Source of the DNA: an uncultured Bacilli bacterium
GTDB lineage: Bacteria > Bacillota_I > Bacilli_A > RF39 > UBA660
Length of the DNA stretch: 37,639 bases
Reading direction: 5' to 3'
NCBI GenBank assembly: GCA_934098435.1
Contig: CAKOOV010000012.1
Coordinates: 1-37,639, forward strand
The notes under the pieces were generated by a model, which was not told where the DNA came from, did not search any database, and worked only from the letters and a program-made list of their open reading frames with translations. Shown here one piece after another: positions 37,540 to 37,639 of this stretch; the first letter of the stretch is position 1; each line of letters begins with the position of its first letter. The position numbers and the translations under genes are program-made.

Positions 37540-37639
37540 ATGAAAGATGTATTATTTAAAAGCGTTAACTCATTGTTAATTGGGGGGGGGGCTTGTAAAT
37601 TCTTATAATAATATAAAATATGTAAATAATAAAGACTAT
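37540..37639 (+). CDS. Start of a gene interrupted by a G10 tract, possible phase-variable gene
   Basis: ATG 37540 follows AAGGAAGTGA and overlaps the stop of an 11-codon leader frame (37508-37543). The frame reads MKDVLFKSVNSLLIGGG and then, with ten G (37582-37591), stops at 37606-37608. With nine G it would continue LVNSYNNIKYVN... open to the window end. This is the behaviour of a slipped-strand switch, or of a homopolymer sequencing error. The gene runs off the window and I do not recognise it. Confidence 0.5.

Noticed and set aside
1..37639. Mycoplasma-type code (TGA as Trp)
   Set aside because: Conserved tryptophans are TGG and several genes end in TGA at the expected family length.
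1..37639. CRISPR arrays, insertion sequences with transposase, rRNA genes, known riboswitches
   Set aside because: I saw no regularly spaced repeats, transposase, rRNA sequence or recognisable aptamer cores.

Overview
The window is very AT-rich and uses the standard bacterial code: tryptophans are TGG and TGA acts as a stop. The gene content points to a walled, low-GC Firmicutes/Bacilli-type bacterium, plausibly an uncultured gut lineage close to the Mollicutes/Erysipelotrichia. It has Shine-Dalgarno starts, spore-coat genes (CotJC, CotJB, a CotD-like protein), a c-di-AMP module (CdaA/CdaR), SipW-type secretion and a cell-wall-sorting adhesin. I cannot name the species.

Layout. (1) 1-1118: the end of a collagen-like surface protein, then about 460 bases with no convincing gene. 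(2) 1119-8788: an integrated filamentous phage (inovirus-like prophage). It is bounded by a 17-bp direct repeat whose right copy is the 3' end of a tRNA-Gly(GCC) gene. It carries a small OB-like protein, a major-coat-like peptide, several small membrane proteins, a pIII-like protein, a Zot/pI ATPase, a pMV158-type rolling-circle origin with its Rep, and a tyrosine integrase. (3) 8862-11112: tRNA promoter, ffh, an ASCH-domain gene and a CotD-like spore-coat gene. (4) 11214-14822: one polypeptide that joins a thioester/SpaA-type adhesin, an IPNTG sorting signal and a sortase domain, followed by a small membrane protein. (5) 14839-17969: cdaA-cdaR and small or membrane hypotheticals. (6) 18072-22568: a SipW operon (TasA/camelysin-like cargo, SipW peptidase, DUF5305-like protein, second SipW-type cargo). 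(7) 22612-25673: typA and convergent cotJB-cotJC. (8) 25752-32269: a ytr-like operon of two ABC systems with its own GntR/YtrA regulator and a perfect operator palindrome. (9) 32271-37467: zinc-ribbon membrane protein, CvpA-like protein, thioredoxin, two more SipW-type secreted proteins, a membrane hypothetical and holA. (10) 37475-37639: the start of a gene broken by a run of ten G.

How the parts work together. The prophage looks complete: rolling-circle replication (Rep plus a hairpin containing an ACTACG/AC nick motif), virion parts, an export ATPase and site-specific integration. Much of the host DNA concerns the cell surface: the adhesin with a built-in sortase, four candidate SipW substrates served by one SipW locus, spore coat, and an envelope-stress-type ABC operon. 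The observations I would check first are the adhesin-sortase fusion, the phage origin, the short peptide shared between the pIII-like protein and a separately transcribed phage membrane protein, and the G10 tract.
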